Source: JAAYKS01 sp964479435
Lineage (GTDB): Bacteria > Bacillota > Clostridia > Saccharofermentanales > UBA5734
Assembly (NCBI GenBank): GCA_964479435.1
Contig: CAYZME010000075.1
Span: 1-8,639, forward strand
DNA length: 8,639 bases
Direction of reading: 5' to 3'
Shown: positions 8,216 to 8,639 of the stretch, in pieces
Position numbering within the stretch: the stretch's first letter is position 1
Layout: each line of letters opens with the position of its first letter
The notes under the pieces: model-generated
Told to the model about the DNA's origin: nothing
The model's database searches: none
What the model saw: only the letters and a program-made list of their open reading frames with translations
Made by a program: the position numbers and the translations under genes

Positions 8216-8639
8216 GTGTCCGTGAAAACCCGCACCCGTTTACGCCTCGTGGCCTTTATTCTGCTCTTTGTTTTCGGATTTTCTTCCAGTCCGGGATTTT
8301 TTCAATCGCAAAAAGTGGTCGCGCTCACGCCGATGACGGCGATCCTGCGCGATGTTTTCAATTTGCGCAGCGAGCCGAAATTGGGCAACAACATCGTGGC
8401 GTCCCTGCCCAAAGGCCAGAGCGTCACCATCCTCGACATGGTACCCGGTGAGATTGCCGAGGACTATGGGTATTTCTGGTATCGCGTCTCGGCGACGGTT
8501 GGCGGGACGGTACGGCAAGGCTATCTCATCCGCGACAAAGACGTGGAGATTCAGGATTACACGTTCGAGAACATGCTGTCTGCTTTTCCCAGCAGCTATC
8601 ACGCGGCTTTGACGGCGCTGCATCAGGCCCACCCCGATT
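8216..8639 (+). CDS. Secreted SH3-domain protein, probable second glucosaminidase (3' end missing)
   Basis: The visible 141 codons start at GTG and stay open to the window edge. Residues 4-10 are basic (KTRTRLR) and 11-22 hydrophobic (LVAFILLFVFGF), followed by Ser/Pro: a signal peptide, perhaps cut after VVA at 36. Residues about 41-107 fit a bacterial SH3 domain, with VFNLRSEPKLGNNIVASLPKG, as in NLRS.P....I...L.KG modules, then YFWYRV and GYLIRD. Such domains bind the cell wall. The last visible residues, FPSSYHAALTALHQAHPD (124-141), match the lead-in before the glucosaminidase domain in the gene upstream (FPVGYRSGLWLLHNLHPD). Clostridial glucosaminidases often read FP.SY...L..LH..HP.W at this point. 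The missing part is therefore probably a GH73-like catalytic domain, but no catalytic residue is visible. The gene has its own candidate promoter, dyad and leader, so it is likely expressed separately from the deoC group. Confidence 0.75.
   Translation, partial: MSVKTRTRLRLVAFILLFVFGFSSSPGFFQSQKVVALTPMTAILRDVFNLRSEPKLGNNIVASLPKGQSVTILDMVPGEIAEDYGYFWYRVSATVGGTVRQGYLIRDKDVEIQDYTFENMLSAFPSSYHAALTALHQAHPD

Noticed and set aside
8143..8451. Open frame of 102 codons on the + strand at the start of the SH3-domain gene
   Set aside because: It runs out of frame with the GTG-started gene, which has a signal peptide, an SH3 domain and a family motif; the alternative frame has none.

Overview
The window is a GC-rich stretch of bacterial chromosome with six genes, all on the + strand. 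Two run off the edges. The gene families suggest a high-GC member of the Bacillota (Firmicutes): a long-form HPF tail, a PcrA-type helicase with the C-terminal Tudor-like domain, and two extracellular glucosaminidases of a kind common in Clostridia-like bacteria. This placement rests on remembered family resemblance, not on a search.

Layout. Positions 1-185 hold the end of a ribosome hibernation factor (hpf), closed by an intrinsic terminator (210-246). Positions 311-2719 encode the DNA helicase PcrA, with its own candidate extended -10 promoter. After a 124-base gap with a second candidate promoter comes a close-packed run: deoC (2844-3584), a dGTPase-family gene (3602-4753), a yfbR-like 5'-deoxynucleotidase (4838-5437) and an 861-residue membrane-anchored cell wall hydrolase (5465-8050). 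The gaps are 17, 84 and 27 bases, so these four could form one operon. A 165-base gap (8051-8215) holds a third candidate promoter, a 12-bp dyad at the expected start site and a leader whose complementary segments interleave like a pseudoknot. It leads into a secreted SH3-domain protein (8216 to the edge). That gene starts at GTG, and its last visible residues match the lead-in of the hydrolase upstream, so the two are probably tandem relatives.

How the genes fit together. Dgt, YfbR and DeoC cover three steps of deoxynucleotide breakdown: dNTP to deoxynucleoside, dNMP to deoxynucleoside, and deoxyribose 5-phosphate to central metabolites. The phosphorylase and phosphopentomutase that would link them are not in the window. 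PcrA unwinds DNA in repair and in transcription-replication conflicts. The two terminal genes act outside the membrane on peptidoglycan and need not be linked in function to the nucleotide genes.

I see no tRNA, rRNA, CRISPR array, insertion sequence or phage gene, and no clearly new system. No stretch longer than 300 bases lacks a gene. The most useful leads are the deoxynucleotide-breakdown cluster, the tandem glucosaminidases and the structured leader between them.
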